From Isochrysis galbana (taxonomy: Eukaryota > Haptophyta > Isochrysidales > Isochrysidaceae): a stretch of DNA of 64,000 nucleotides. The notes beneath the pieces were generated by a model. It saw only the letters and a list, made by a program, of their open reading frames with translations, did no database searches and was not told where the DNA came from. Numbering within the stretch: the first letter of the stretch is position 1; every line of letters begins with the position of its first letter. Shown in pieces: positions 1-10,414 of this stretch. The stretch is from contig CM030934.1 of NCBI GenBank assembly GCA_018136815.1, positions 1,688,695 through 1,752,694 on the forward strand, written 5' to 3'. The position numbers and the translations under genes were made by a program.

Positions 1-111
1 TCACACTACGGCTGCGCTGCCGGCATTGCAGGGAGAACTTCACGATTGCGCTCACCGCCGAACGCGTCAGCCCTCCTGTGCTCATGGAGGTGATGCAGGT
101 GGAAGAGGAAG

Positions 112-594
112 ATGAACAAGTTACAAGTTAGGGGGTCAATGAAGAAGCGCAGGGTCAGTTTCAGCGGCGACGTGCTCCGTGATGTTCTTGCCTGTCTCAT
201 GAGTGGGTTGTCGTACTCAGCGTACGCGCGCTTGTGCATCACACAGCAACGCCTGCCCATGTCCTCGCCCACTTTCCGACGGCACGTCATGACCATAGGC
301 GAAGTGCTGAATGCCGCGGTGGACGAGAGCACTGATCTCGTGAAGTATCTCATCGTAAAGTACGGGCACGTCTTGAACGACGGCCAAACGGTGATCGAAG
401 GTCTTATAGTGACAAACGATTGGTTCTGGCAGCGTCGCGGGCACTATGCCTTGCACGGCACCGGAACCATTTGTGATTTCGCCACAGGTGCCATCCTCGA
501 GCGCCTGCACTTGTCGAAGACCATGCCCAAAGGGGCGAAGGAGTCGGCCTCTTGGAATCTTGCGTGGCAGGATTGCCCCTCGTTTGCGTTATGA
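112..594 (+). pseudogene. Mutator-type (MULE) transposase fragment
   Basis: A 160-residue open frame. Residues about 98-140 read as the core of a Mutator-like transposase domain: a D-x-W step (TNDWFWQRRGH), then H-x-L-x-G-x-G-x-I, a TG-A-I-L step and LSK. This matches the usual order 'DGTWxKRG...G...TGxVLD...SK' of that family. The frame is closed upstream by a stop at 91-93 and ends soon after the LSK block, so most of a transposase is absent and no catalytic triad can be completed. I see no terminal repeats in the window. The start at 112 is simply the first ATG; an ATG at 139 is equally possible. The family call is from pattern memory, so moderate confidence. Confidence 0.55.
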
Positions 595-875
595 TAGTAT
601 TCCTGTTCTAGACGAGATCGCCGACAGATCGCCCTTTGCGATCGTCGTCCGTCGCTGTCTGATCGGAGTGTTTGGGTTTGATTTGAGTCGAGTTACGTGA
701 GAAAAGTCGTGGGGCGAGCCCCTTCCGAGCCTCCTCAAGCCGCGCCTCCCGCCGCAAACCCTTCCTCCTCTCAGTCGCCGCTTGGAGGTGTGGCAACTTC
801 CAATCCGTCAAAGACCAAAAGCGTTCAATTATTACCATCCCTGCTAGCACCTTCCTGGGTGATGGTGATTGAGCG
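595..875. other. No gene seen
   Basis: I find no supported gene here. The right end (about 845-875) carries, on the minus strand, the box GGCGAGAAGCGCTCAATCA, which also occurs in LINE-related elements at 52320-52420 and 56885-56920. Confidence 0.4.
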
Positions 876-1235
876 CTTCTCGCCTAAGCTCACGCTCACG
901 GCGCGAGCTGGTAAGGGCCGCTCTTCTTATTTGTTGACGAGAGGCGTCCCCCCCCCCCCTAGTGCTTTCCCCTGGTGAGTCGCCCGACGTAGGTCGGTTC
1001 GCCTCACTGGGTTTTCCCCCATTGTAACTTGTGGGGAGTCAGAATCAGAATGGGAGCCGGGGGCCTGCGAGGGGGGAGATTTATTTGAAGGGGTGCATAG
1101 ATAGGCATAGGTGTCGTATGTATCTGTGGCAGCGACATACGTCAAGGCGTACGGGCAGGTGCGCTGAGGGTTGTCGTGTTAGTACTGGGCTAGTGGGAGT
1201 AGTGGTACTAATGCTCAGTTATATTATCATTATTT
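876..1235 (+). repeat. Dispersed repeat A, copy 1 (3' part of a LINE-related element)
   Basis: Shares long stretches with 11190-11535 (+), 23025-23330 (-) and 27106-27235 (-). Landmarks are GACGAGAGG followed by a C-run, 'CGCCTCAMTGGGTTTTCCC', 'GGGAGCCGGGGGCCTGCGAG', and a 3' end near 'GTAGTGGTACTAATGCTCAG'. At 23010-23936 the same sequence is the 3' part of an element bounded by a 15-bp duplication and carrying the LINE 5' hairpin, so this copy is best read as 5'-truncated. Confidence 0.75.
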
Positions 1236-1831
1236 GGGTTGGTATAATACGGTATACCCGGATAATACATGACATCATCATGATACCAACGTGGGCGGCT
1301 TCGCATTGGTTTCGCAAGCATACTAATGTCTAGCCCCCAAGTCAAATGTACGCCTGCCCGTGCCTTAGACCCCGATGGCTGCCCGGGGACCCCGCCGAAC
1401 GAGAGGCAACGACGAGAAGACACATTGTAAACCACAAGCAATGTACAGGTGGACGTAGAGCACAAACTGGGGCGAACACAAGGTTGATATGTAGCACAAC
1501 AGTCCCGGTCCCTTCATGTCTTCTGCAATTCATTCAAGCCCTTGCCGTGGAGGAACCCCCACGAGCATGGAATTGCCCTCATTTGGCGAGAGCAACATAT
1601 GTTCACAACAATGATCGCTACAATGGCGTTGGTGTGCTCATCCACGAGAGTGGCCACATCAAACATGAAAAATTGCGGAGAGAAACGAGTGGCATGGTGA
1701 GAGGTATGATAGTGATATAGGAGCGACTTGCCACAAGCCGAACAACAAGCGTCCCGGAGGTTGTCATTCAGACGCTCGACTCAATTCTCAGCGCGTATTA
1801 CCAGCTAAGAAGAAAGCCGAGTGCAGGGCGC
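1236..1831. other. Intergenic, no supported gene
   Basis: A 124-codon open frame at 1346-1720 (+) has no motif I recognise and its composition looks incidental. The right end is presumably the 3' UTR of the minus-strand gene that stops at 1832. Confidence 0.35.
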
Positions 1832-2963
1832 CTAATGCGGCATCATGCGCTTCTTGCCATTATGTCCACGGCCCCCAGCTCGAGGAGTGCCAATGCCTGT
1901 AATTGGAACACCAGCCGCGGAAGCGGCCTCCCACGACTGTTGGACAGCCATGGACACCTGCGTTCAAAAAGGCATACGTTAGCTGCACTGAGTGCCCTTT
2001 TCTGCTTGCATGCGAGCGAGTATGATCAGCTGATTGAGGCAGCGAATGAGTTGTAGCTGCACGTGCGTATAACGCCTTGTTGTGAATGTATCTCCTGGAT
2101 GGAGGAAAATGGCCTCTCACCTCATATGCCGCCATGGACTGCGAGTCTGAGTCTGAATCGCACGACGCAGACTTGGCACCCTCGGAAAGAGGGCCACCAA
2201 CAATCTGTCCTGGAGTGGGTCGTCCTGGGGGTCGATGCGTCGGTTGTAAGGATGCTGCCAAGACTGCGGCAGCTTGCTCAGCAAAGTCTGGCTTCTCTCC
2301 CGGTTTCGGCGTAGATGGCGGAGAGAATCTGAGGGGCACGGGTGGACCAAGTCAAAGAAATTGTTTGAGACCCAGAAGGGAGTGCAGCCAAGACTGCCCT
2401 GTCCGAGTTGCAAAAGGGACCAGAGACTGCCAAGTTATGAGGGACAAACGCTGTGCATTGCTTCTGTCTTGCTCCTTTGTACTGGCTAAGCCCAGCAGGA
2501 CTGTGGAGTCAGCGGCCACGTACGTAGGCGAGGGAGACGACGGTGTTGGTGGAAGCGCAGTCTCTCGCCAAACTCGCTGGGTCGTCTCGTTGAGGCCAAG
2601 CGCCGCTGCCCGAACCTCTATCTCATCTTCAGCAGCCGAGTCGGCTGTCACCGTCTCAGAGCCTTCAGGATGGCTCCGGTGACGCTTGGGGGAGAGAGGC
2701 GGGCTGCACGTGGGCGAGGGAGAGCGCGGTGTCGGCGGAAGACTCCCCTCCGCCCGTGCGCCCGCTTGCATGGCCCCCAAAAGCTGGCCGCCCTCAAGCC
2801 ATGCGAATGATGACGACGGGACGCTCGATGAGGTGCTCGGCCCGGCGCCACCACAGACTGGCGAGCGACGCGGCGGCTGCATGAGGACGGAGGGCTGCGA
2901 GAATGGCGGGTGCATCCCCATCCGCTCGAACGACTCGTTGCGCCCCTCACCGTCGGAAGACAT
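1832..2963 (-). CDS. Hypothetical Ser/Pro-rich nuclear-type protein, three exons
   Basis: Model: exon 1 2963-2524, exon 2 2328-2121, exon 3 1957-1832, joined through GT-AG introns of 195 and 163 bp (donors GTACGT and GTGAGA, acceptors CCCCTCAG and GAACGCAG). The phases agree and give 257 residues. The first join makes a continuous 'PSSPSPT/FSPPSTPKPGEK' stretch, and the second joins 'SQSMAAYE' to 'VSMAVQQSWEAA'. The protein is Ser/Pro-rich with repeated PPTPxSPSPT blocks, an acidic DSDSDS run and a basic tail (GHNGKKRMMPH). I recognise no domain. The low-complexity flow across both junctions supports the splicing, but a cDNA is needed. The start ATG at 2963 is preceded by the CT/CA-rich tract. 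Confidence 0.55.
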
Positions 2964-3202
2964 GGCGCAGGCCGGACGGCCAAAGGCTTCCTCTTCCCCT
3001 CCCCCCCTCCCCCCCCCCCTTCCTCTCGCCGCCCCCCCGCCGCCCCTGGCTCGCTTCCCCCTCTCCGTGAGGCGGGAGTCTCTCTCTCTCTCCTCTCTCT
3101 CTCTCTCCCCCCCCTCTCTCTCTCCCTCTCCCTCTCCCTCCCTCCCTCTCTCTCTCTACTCTCTCTCTCTCTACTCTCTCTCTGTCTACACACACACACA
3201 CA

Positions 3203-3288
<86 letters not shown>

Positions 3289-3354
3289 TCCCTCTCCCTC
3301 CCTCCCTCTCTCTCTCTACTCTCTCTCTCTCTACTCTCTCTCTGTCTACACACA

Positions 3355-3390
<36 letters not shown>

Positions 3391-3540
3391 ACCCCCCCCC
3401 CATCCGCCCTCCTCTCTTGCATCCCAGTTCTCCTCGCTCGCCTCCTTCCTGATCAGGACTCTCTCTCTTCTCTACAAATCACCCTCTTCTCCTTCTCCTC
3501 CCCCCCCCCTCTTCTCTCGCGCGCGTCGGCGGGGTACTGA
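2964..3540. repeat. Pyrimidine-rich tract with (CT)n and (CA)n microsatellites
   Basis: Nearly pure C/T on the + strand. The block containing TACTCTCTCTCTCTACTC, TGTCTACACACACA and (CT)n occurs twice (about 3130-3240 and 3290-3390), a segmental duplication of the microsatellite. It lies just upstream of the minus-strand gene starting at 2963, so it may overlap that promoter. Long open frames across it are repeat artefacts. Confidence 0.8.
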
Positions 3541-3785
3541 TGAAGAGGAACACGGGAGGACAGGCAGGACCTACACTTATACTCCGCCTGTGAGAGGCAC
3601 AGCACGGGCTTGGGCCCCCACGCGCCTCGCCGCCACGTAGAAGCTCATTTTTAACTACTAATGTGTGCACCCCGGAGGGTCCCCACGACGTCCCCACGAG
3701 CCACGCACGAGCCCGCGAAGCCCGAACGAAGAGACTGAAACACTGAAACCTCAGGATCGGTTGTTTTCTCCGCCCCCCCGGCCCC
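3541..3785. other. No gene seen
   Basis: No coding or repeat structure that I can support. Confidence 0.3.
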
Positions 3786-4035
3786 CCTTCCATGGGACTT
3801 AGGTGCCCCGATCTTAGTCTTATCCCATGGGACTTGGGTACCCCGATCTTAGTAAGAATCTTAGTCTAAGGCGACAAAATAGTGGGCGTCCCCAACCATC
3901 AACAACCGGGACACCTGGACCCATCCCCGCCGGCGAAATGGGATGAGGGATACGAATCCAAGAAGAGATTGGAATATCCGCCACCCGACGACCGACGAAA
4001 ACACGCTCCCTTTGTCGGAGCGAGGCTCGTTTCTC
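3786..4035 (+). pseudogene. LINE ORF2 C-terminal fragment
   Basis: Codes for 'LDPSPPAKWDEGYESKKR' and 'LEYPPPDDR', matching the conserved block of the LINE at 36775-37871 (SPPAKWGEGFKSNKR, LEYPLADEY). The upstream sequence CCCATGGGACTTRGGTRCCCCGATCTTAG is present twice in tandem (about 3791-3816 and 3827-3852) and corresponds to the 'YLGTPI' block. Truncated on both sides. Confidence 0.7.
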
Positions 4036-4480
4036 GTTTCCTCTTTGGAAACGAGTCGCGAAGACGCACCGGCGGCTAGCGCGGCGCACGGTCCATCCGG
4101 GGAGCCCGGAACGGGCTCATCGGGAGAACGGAGAGGGCAAATGGCGGGCATGTGAGATGGACGGGAGAGTGGCACGGAACGCGAACCGGAGGGACGGAGG
4201 ACGTAGAAAAGGGTGCGGCGAGCAGAAATAAGGTGCGGGCCATCAAAAGTCCCAGTGCACCACCCGAACACGGGGGAAAATTTACCCCCGCATATATACA
4301 TGTTATATTTACTAGAGTATTCGACCCCTTCTCCCCCTCCCCCCCCCCCTCCCCCCCACACTCAATTGCATTGTGATCACAGCAGGGTGACCTGCACCTT
4401 GAGCTTCCTCAGCTGTGAGAGCGGAGTTGAACACATTAACGACATTACACGCGCACTATGCACTATGCTCTAAACCCGAA
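4036..4480. other. Intergenic, no supported gene
   Basis: Contains an imperfect hairpin (CTCGTTTC...GAAACGAG near 4025-4060) and C-runs near 4328-4358. Nothing else recognised. Confidence 0.3.
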
Positions 4481-4554
4481 GCGGCGAGATGCCTTACTTA
4501 CGGTAAGTAAAAGGCCTTACTTACGGGGCTCGCCAATTGGCGATACCAGACGAC

Positions 4555-4668
4555 ACCCGGGAGCATCTAGGGGTAGGCCAAAATATCCGGATATGTCTCC
4601 TGGATATTTGGGCCGATTTCCGGGGATTGGATATGTGCGGATATTTCAGGGATATTTGGGCGCATCTC
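4555..4668 (+). repeat. Short 'TAGGGGTAGGC' / ATATTTGG element, copy 1
   Basis: Starts TAGGGGTAGGCCAAAATATCC and ends GGGATATTTGGGC; the two ends are partial inverted repeats (CCAAAATATCC / GGATATTTGG). GCATCT directly precedes AGGGG and directly follows the final TTGGGC, as a short target duplication would. The interior repeats GGATAT several times. The same header occurs near 21956 and 62987. Confidence 0.5.
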
Positions 4669-4689
4669 AGCCTCAGCGCCCCAACCCAA

Positions 4690-5170
4690 ATACAAAGGCT
4701 GTTACGCGGGGGGGGGGGGGGGGGCGAGCTCGGGCGGGCCCTTGCTGCGATGGCGGCACCCGTAGATACCTGATAAATGGTACTGTTTATGTGATAAAGA
4801 CTTGCACCTCCTTGCCCGTTTCAGCTTCTCAACCTCAATGGGAGGTGTGGCTGCACCCCCTTGCCCTGGGCGTGCCCCTCCCGCTCGCCCTCTGCCTCCC
4901 CCTCTCGCCTCTCGGCGCACACCCTCTCCCTCCCCTCCCCTCCCCTCTGCCTCCCCCTACCTACCTCCTCCCCCTCGCCTCCTTCACTCCCCGCTTCCGC
5001 TTGCAACCCCTCTCACATCACGAGCTTTCCCACACGAGCGTCTAGCGCCGAACCACCCCATGGGTCAGAGTGGGGTCGGGCAACGGGTGGTGTGCAATGG
5101 GGCTTGTACGCAATGTGCATGTGTGGGCTTGTGCACGGCGCGATGGGCGGCGAGGCGTGGGGCGTGGCGA
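4690..5170. other. G-run and pyrimidine-rich stretch, no gene
   Basis: Holds a G run at about 4709-4724 and a C/T-rich tract at 4850-5010. No supported coding sequence. Confidence 0.35.
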
Positions 5171-5178
5171 GGGCGTGC

Positions 5179-5861
5179 CAGGGCGTATGGGTTCACGTTG
5201 ACGCGCCCTCGAGGGCCCATTACAGTAGCTTGGGCAAGGTGTTAACCCATCTGGCCTCTTGCAAGTGTTGACGCAGTGCACGACAAGTGTTGACGCGGTG
5301 TTGACGCAGTTTGTATACGTGCTACATCGCAGTGTTGGGGGCAAACAGTACAGTGACAGTGCTGGGGGCAACAGCACAGAACAGTACAGTGACAGTGCTG
5401 GGGGCAAAGAGCACAGAACAGTGAGGGAAAGGGAACATCAGTACAGTGACAGTGTAGTTTGGGCCAAAAAAAAGCAATTGTGGGACAGATGCTGTTCCCC
5501 CCCCACACACACAGTGGAGAATAGGGGTGGCAAGCAATGAGGCTAATCAGTATAGCTACTACCTACTATCTATTTTTGTCATGACTCCTCTTCTCCTCTC
5601 TTCCTCTTCCTAAGCTTCTATCTAGCGAGCCTGCTCCGCTGTTGCTCCACTTCCACTTCCAATTCTCATTGTTGTGGTTGCTGCTTGCTTTCGGGCTGCG
5701 CGCGTGGGTGCACAGTACCAGCGGACCAGCGGTGTGGTGTTAACCCGCTGATGGTACCAACACTTGCAGATTGAGGTGTTAACGCATGTGCCACACCTAG
5801 CCAATGGAGGTGTTAACGCAAAGTGGGTCAACACCGGGTAAACGTGAACCCATACGCCCTG
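5179..5861. mobile_element. hAT-like MITE 1
   Basis: Inverted ends CAGGGCGTATGGGTTCACGT (left 5179 onward; right end is its reverse complement up to 5861) are directly flanked by GGGCGTGC at 5171-5178 and 5862-5869, an exact 8-bp TSD. TIRs starting CAGGG with 8-bp TSDs are characteristic of hAT transposons. The 683-bp interior has no transposase. It carries repeated GGTGTTAAC/GTTGACGC boxes near both ends and a tandem array (5345-5455) of a unit containing ACAGTACAGTGACAGTGCTG. Confidence 0.85.
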
Positions 5862-5879
5862 GGGCGTGCTAGGAAGAGA

Positions 5880-6260
5880 GGGATGTCTTTAAACTGTCGA
5901 ATCAAGCCGAAGCTTGATCGTGTCAAGTCTCATTCGGGGCACAATCTTGAGAGAGAGAGGGAGGGAGGGAGGGAGGGGAACGCGCTACATGACGACGGCG
6001 CTCGTGACCACCTCACAAAACTCAATCTACTAACACCACTCAATCAACAAAAGAACTGAGAAACAAACATAAACGCTCGAAACAAACAAAGAAGGAGACA
6101 AATGAATTGACGAGCGATGTGCAGCCTCGGTGTTCAATATGTCAAGCGAGCGGCGAACCATCGAGACAAGCCCTGAAAACAAAATTCGTTCGCACTATCG
6201 AGTATCGAATCCGCTTTGAGTATAGAGATACTCTGGATTCGACACGGGGAAGGGGGGCGG
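5880..6260 (+). repeat. Dispersed repeat C, copy 1
   Basis: Shares 'CAAGTCTCATTCGGGGCACA', a (GA)n/GGGA tract and 'AACGCGCTACATGACGACGG' with minus-strand 48115-48330, and a shorter part with 47857-47910 (+). Confidence 0.7.
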
Positions 6261-6536
6261 AAGGAGAGACACGCTCTAAGAATAGAGTGTGTCGGGGAGG
6301 CTCCCCCTTGCATGCGAGGGGACACGTTCTAAGAATAGAGCGTGCCGTATGGGATGCTCCCCCTACCCGCAACATTTCTTCTTATAATACTAGTAGCTAG
6401 TAGTACTAATATCTAATATGTTATCACGACGATGCATACTACTAATATATTCTCTGATTTTTACGCTAGCGCCTCCAGTATAACAATGCACGTGAACGAT
6501 TCCGTGACTGGTATGCATGACGATCATCATCATGCA
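6261..6536. other. 3' flank of MGDG synthase with small hairpins
   Basis: Two similar hairpin-forming units (CACGCTCTAAGAATAGAGTG and ACGTTCTAAGAATAGAGCGT) lie at about 6268-6345. They could be 3'-processing structures or a small duplication. No gene. Confidence 0.35.
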
Positions 6537-8313
6537 TCAAACCGCCACCACATCAGGATTGCACAACATACTCCCACTGTCTTTCCGGCAGTCTCCTCTT
6601 AGTACGGGAAGAACGCTGCCCCTTCGTTGTGCCTCGAGCACAGAGTCTTCTTCGTTTTGGAATAGAAGGCCGACGACGTCTCGGACAATCTGAAGTGTCG
6701 CGCCTGGTCGCGCCGCTGCTCGAGCATTGGCCGAAAGCGTCTCCAGCAGCTGCGGGTCATCGAGCCAAGCAGCGACTGTTTTTGCAATGATGCGCGGATT
6801 GCGCGAATATGCACCAAACCCATTGGCAAGGACGTGCTTGACATTTCCCGTCTCTTGACCCGGCAAGTGTCCCGAAAGCATCACTGGCAGGCCGCAGATG
6901 GACGCCTCGGCGATAGTTCCCGGCCCTGCCTTCGTCACAATGCAATCGGCTGCCGCCATGAACTCCGACATTCGAGAGACAAATCCTTCCACTTGCACAT
7001 GCAGACTGCTCGGCCACTCTTGGTCGCGTAGCTGGCGCTGGAGACGTTGGTTCCGCCCGCACACCACAACCATCTGCATCGGTTGTGCGCTTTCCCCGAG
7101 CCTTTCGCCTATCGCCTGGACGATGGCCCCGAGCTTTCCAACGCCGTCGCCCCCCCCCACTATCAACACTGTCTTCCGATCAGGTATGAGACCTAGCTCC
7201 CGCCTAGCTCCTGCGCCGCGCCGCTTTTGCAGGGTGAAGTCTTGGCGCACAGGCAGACCATGAAGTCGCAGCTGAGAGTCCCTCAGCCCCTTGATCTTTG
7301 CCGCACGCACGAAGGACTTGGAGGGCACGAAGCACAGGTCAACGCCTGGATGCAACCACAACGGATGAGCTGCTCCAAGGTCGGTGACAACTGTCACAAA
7401 AGGGATCCGGCCCCTTTGCCGCTGTGGACTCCCAGCTCCTGAAGTAGACGTAAATGTAAGGCCTGACATGCGCCCTCCGGCAGTACTCGCAGTGGCATCG
7501 CGACCCTTTCGCGTCCACTCAGCATGGCGGGCCCGTTGAAGCGCTGCTAGCGCCAACAGGGGAACCGTTTGACACAAAGGATGCATGGAAATGACCAAGT
7601 CGGGTTCATGCTCCTCCAAGCAAGCGCGGATCCCCGAAAATGCAAGAATACGCTGCGCTGAATTGAAGAAAAACCGCGTGGGGGGGAAGGCGCTCGTCTT
7701 GTACATGGTGTACCACAGTGCTGGGCGGGACTGCATGTAACGATACTGGCGTACCATCCGGTTGAACGGCCAACCAGTGTATGATGTCCACACATCGACA
7801 ATTGAGACATCAATCTGGTCGCCATAATGTTGCTCGATCAGCCCGGCAAGAGCCTGAAGAAGAGGCATCAGCAGAAGCCATCAAACCTCCATTAGCACAG
7901 CAGGCAGCTGCTCATGGCGCCGGTCGCGTTTGCGTCGTCCAGTGCAATGCTGCCCCCTGGTCCGCAGTCTGGCAGCTCACACTGGGCAAGTAGGGTGCGC
8001 TCACCTGCGCTGAAGCCCTGTGGCCACCACCCGTGTCTGATATCAAGATCAATATGCGCTTCTTCCGGCCACCCGAGAGTGCGATGCGCAGCTTTCCAAA
8101 GGAGAGCGGGAGGAGGGAGAAGAGCGACGGCACTTTGGCTGGCACAATGGGCTTGGGTACGCTGGCCGATGGCTTGGCCGTGGCGCGATCGAGTGTACCT
8201 GGTGGAGGAGGGGGTCAGAGTGAGCCCATCGGCCTCCCCGCGCGGGCTTGGAGCGGCCACTCACCTGTGAGGAGGGCGAGAGAGACGAGAAGCGCTCTGC
8301 TCCACAGCAGCAT
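6537..8313 (-). CDS. MGD1: Monogalactosyldiacylglycerol synthase, signal-peptide-like N-terminus
   Basis: Transfers galactose from UDP-galactose to diacylglycerol to make MGDG, the main plastid membrane lipid. Model: exon 1 8313-8265, exon 2 8198-8005, exon 3 7853-6537; introns of 66 and 151 bp are GT-AG, phases agree, 519 residues. The second join restores the family sequence 'SDTGGGHRASAQ/ALAGL'. The N-terminal synthase domain (about residues 68-240) is followed by a GT28-type glycosyltransferase domain with GGGDGVGK, GFVSRMSEFMAAAD and TKAGPGTIAEA, then a PGQExGN motif. Residues 1-17 (MLLWSRALLVSLALLTG) are strongly hydrophobic and followed by a basic Ser/Pro/Lys stretch, like a bipartite leader for a complex plastid. 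The length is close to plant MGD1. No other MGD copy is visible. Confidence 0.93.
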
Positions 8314-9025
8314 CGCCGCCCTCCCGATGGGGGAAAGTCTTCTCGTGATCTCTCTGCGAGCTTCTCAAGGACCACTGCTCTGTGGAGGTACTTGACACAG
8401 AGCGGCACGACGGGGGGGGGGGGGGGGGGGGCGCTCCTCTCACAAAGCCTTCAGAGAGAGAGAAGAGAACGCAGAGCCAATTGGGCCGCCCGATTCCCTC
8501 TTGTCTTCTCCGTGATTCTCGGGGGCCAGCAGAGAGAGAGGGGGGGGGGGGGGGGAGGGGGAGGAGGGGAGGGAAGCAGGTGCGGGGGGGGGGGGGGGGG
8601 GGGGGGGGGGCGAGGGCACAAGAACGAACCGAGGCGCTGGCCAATACCGAAATTCTCAAAATGGAACTATGTAGAGATCGCCGCCGTAGTATCCCCAAAG
8701 TGGCAGGATATTCATAGCTCATAGCCGCACCTACCGGCCGACCATGCCGGCGTGGGGATCGCGGCTGACTCTGCTGTCGCTCCCGCTTTTTAAAGGTGGT
8801 AGCCGATAGCTGCTGCGACCACCGTGGCCGCCGTTTCTTCGTCTTCGAGTAAGCGTACCACCACCACACCACCACCCATAGCCTCTAGTCCAAGGAGCGC
8901 TCCGAAAGGTTGGCTGTGCCATTATACTAAGGACTCAATTATCAATTAACCTCTCCTACTTGGAAAGGAGCGGAGCAAGGCCGTGTTTTTTATGTTTCCG
9001 TGGGAGATCTGAGGCTCTCTCCGTC
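8314..9025. other. MGDG synthase upstream region with long G-runs
   Basis: G-runs on the + strand (C-runs in the gene's sense) at about 8411-8430, 8540-8555 and 8583-8610. Long open frames here are polyglycine/polyproline artefacts. No gene found up to the LINE TSD at 9026. Confidence 0.4.
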
Positions 9026-9044
9026 CTAGATGTGAAAGACAACT

Positions 9045-9062
9045 AAACTATTGTTATAGTTT
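9045..9062 (+). other. LINE 5' hairpin, locus 7
   Basis: AAACTAT-TGTT-ATAGTTT, perfect 7-bp stem, then GACCT and ATG at 9068. It begins at nucleotide 4 of the TSD-bounded element. Confidence 0.85.
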
Positions 9063-9067
9063 GACCT

Positions 9068-10069
9068 ATGGAGCGTGCCGCGACCGCTCCCGAGCCCCAG
9101 GCGACCCTCGTCACCGCGCCCCACCTGGGACGCCCCATGCCGCCCGAGGCGGCTCGTCAGAAAGCCCTCTCAGAGCCCATTCAACCCATCCAAACCACAC
9201 CCGCGCAGGCGCGCGGGGTGGCGAGCACTGGCACCGAAAAGGTTGCCACCATGGCTCTGCGTAGCATGCAGGGGGTCTTTGAGACCCCCTCCAACAGTGG
9301 GAAACCCTCCCACCCCAAGAGCACCTCATGTGGGAGGGCAGCTCTGCTGCCCTCCCCATGGTGGAAACCTCTACCATCAGTGCACCCACCATGGGAGGGC
9401 ACTTCACAACCATCAATCTTCCCTGGAGAGCACCCCATGCCTCTGTTTCCCAACTTGTTGACACACTTGTTTCCTTCACCCCACTCTTGTGGGCCACAAG
9501 TACCTACAGCTCAGTGCCCTGCCTTGGGCACTCTTTCAACACTAGACTCCCTCTCCCACTCCCCCTTCACACCACAACCAACCCAAACATCACGAACCCC
9601 CTCACCCTCTGTTTCAAGCACCAAAAATTTCAACTCAAGACCCATGTTGATACACTTATCGTTTTCACCCCACTCTTGTGGGCCACAACTACCTACAACT
9701 CAATGCCCTTTGGGCCCTCTTCCAATACTTGAATCCCTCTCCCACTCCCTCTTCCAACTACAACCAACTCAAGAAGCACAAACCCCCTCGTTCTCTGTTT
9801 CAAGCACCAATAATTTCGACTCAAGACAAGAGGGAGGACATGTCTTGAGGCGGCGTCGCTGCCCATGCCTAGCGCAAGGGTATAGCGCCCCCACTCAGAC
9901 ATCTCCTTCCCCACAGCTCCTCTCTGAGGAGTTGCTCCTCTCCCTCCCATTAGGCCCCCTTGCCTGCGAGACCAGAACAGGATCCTGGCGTAGGGGGCTG
10001 TCTGAGTGTGGAGGGAGGGGCGCTCTGGCTAGCGCAGGTAGAAAGCTAGTGAAGAGCTGGGTGGCATAA
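9068..10069 (+). CDS. ORF1-like protein of the non-autonomous LINE
   Basis: 333 residues starting MERAATAPEP; the same MERA start follows the hairpin at 53395, and MERAPPP occurs at 52147. Proline/serine-rich, with a tandem duplication of about 62 residues (THLFPSPHSCGPQVPTAQCP... and IHLSFSPHSCGPQLPTTQCP..., DNA about 9455-9640 and 9647-9835). No RNA-binding fold or zinc knuckle is visible. The ATG lies 5 nt after the 5' hairpin stem. Role inferred only from position in the element. Confidence 0.6.
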   Translation: MERAATAPEPQATLVTAPHLGRPMPPEAARQKALSEPIQPIQTTPAQARGVASTGTEKVATMALRSMQGVFETPSNSGKPSHPKSTSCGRAALLPSPWWKPLPSVHPPWEGTSQPSIFPGEHPMPLFPNLLTHLFPSPHSCGPQVPTAQCPALGTLSTLDSLSHSPFTPQPTQTSRTPSPSVSSTKNFNSRPMLIHLSFSPHSCGPQLPTTQCPLGPLPILESLSHSLFQLQPTQEAQTPSFSVSSTNNFDSRQEGGHVLRRRRCPCLAQGYSAPTQTSPSPQLLSEELLLSLPLGPLACETRTGSWRRGLSECGGRGALASAGRKLVKSWVA

Positions 10070-10183
10070 GGGGGGAAGGGTGCTTGCGCTTGCCGCGGCA
10101 GGGTGTCCTGTCTTGAGTGAGCGCTAGTCCCGTTCCTTTGCCGCGCCGCGACCCATAAAAAAAATTTTTTTTTCTAAAATTTT

Positions 10184-10310
10184 CTAGATGTGAAAGACAG
10201 CGGGTGAGGTCTAGAAAGACTGTAACTGTAACTGTAAAAACAGCTCTTTTGGGGGATCGAAAAAAAACAAAAAACAGTAAAAAACAGTGCGAAAAACAGT
10301 GGGGCAAAAT
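10184..10310 (+). repeat. Dispersed repeat D, copy 1
   Basis: Begins CTAGATGTGAAAGACAG, then GGGTGAGGTCTAGA and GTAAAAACAGCTCTTTTGGG; the same order of blocks occurs at 43551-43650. The first 16 bp were duplicated by the LINE insertion on its left. Confidence 0.7.
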
Positions 10311-10414
10311 ATATCACAGGTCACAGGGGGGGGGCTTTCCCCCCGCGTGCGGAACGCCTCCGCCCGCGCCCCTCCGCACGTGTCGGCTGCTCCCTGCCCC
10401 CTCCCCTCCTGGCA

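Larger units (their letters stand above)
9042..10183 (+). mobile_element. Full-length non-autonomous LINE-related element with 333-aa ORF
   Basis: Flanked by exact 16-bp duplications CTAGATGTGAAAGACA at 9026-9041 and 10184-10199, so both ends are defined. The 5' end starts ACTAAACTATTG with the terminal hairpin (9045-9062), and the 3' end finishes AAAATTTTTTTTT then CTAAAATTTT. It carries only an ORF1-like frame and no reverse transcriptase, so it must depend on another LINE. The target is another dispersed repeat (family D; compare 43551-43650). Confidence 0.82.

Noticed and set aside
2686-3540. Very long Ser/Leu/Pro open frames on both strands
   Set aside because: They are translations of (CT)n/(GA)n microsatellite and C-runs; the same tract is open in several frames at once.
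5250-5870. CRISPR-like array of repeats
   Set aside because: The repeats are irregular in spacing, lie inside a TIR/TSD-bounded MITE, and the genome is eukaryotic.
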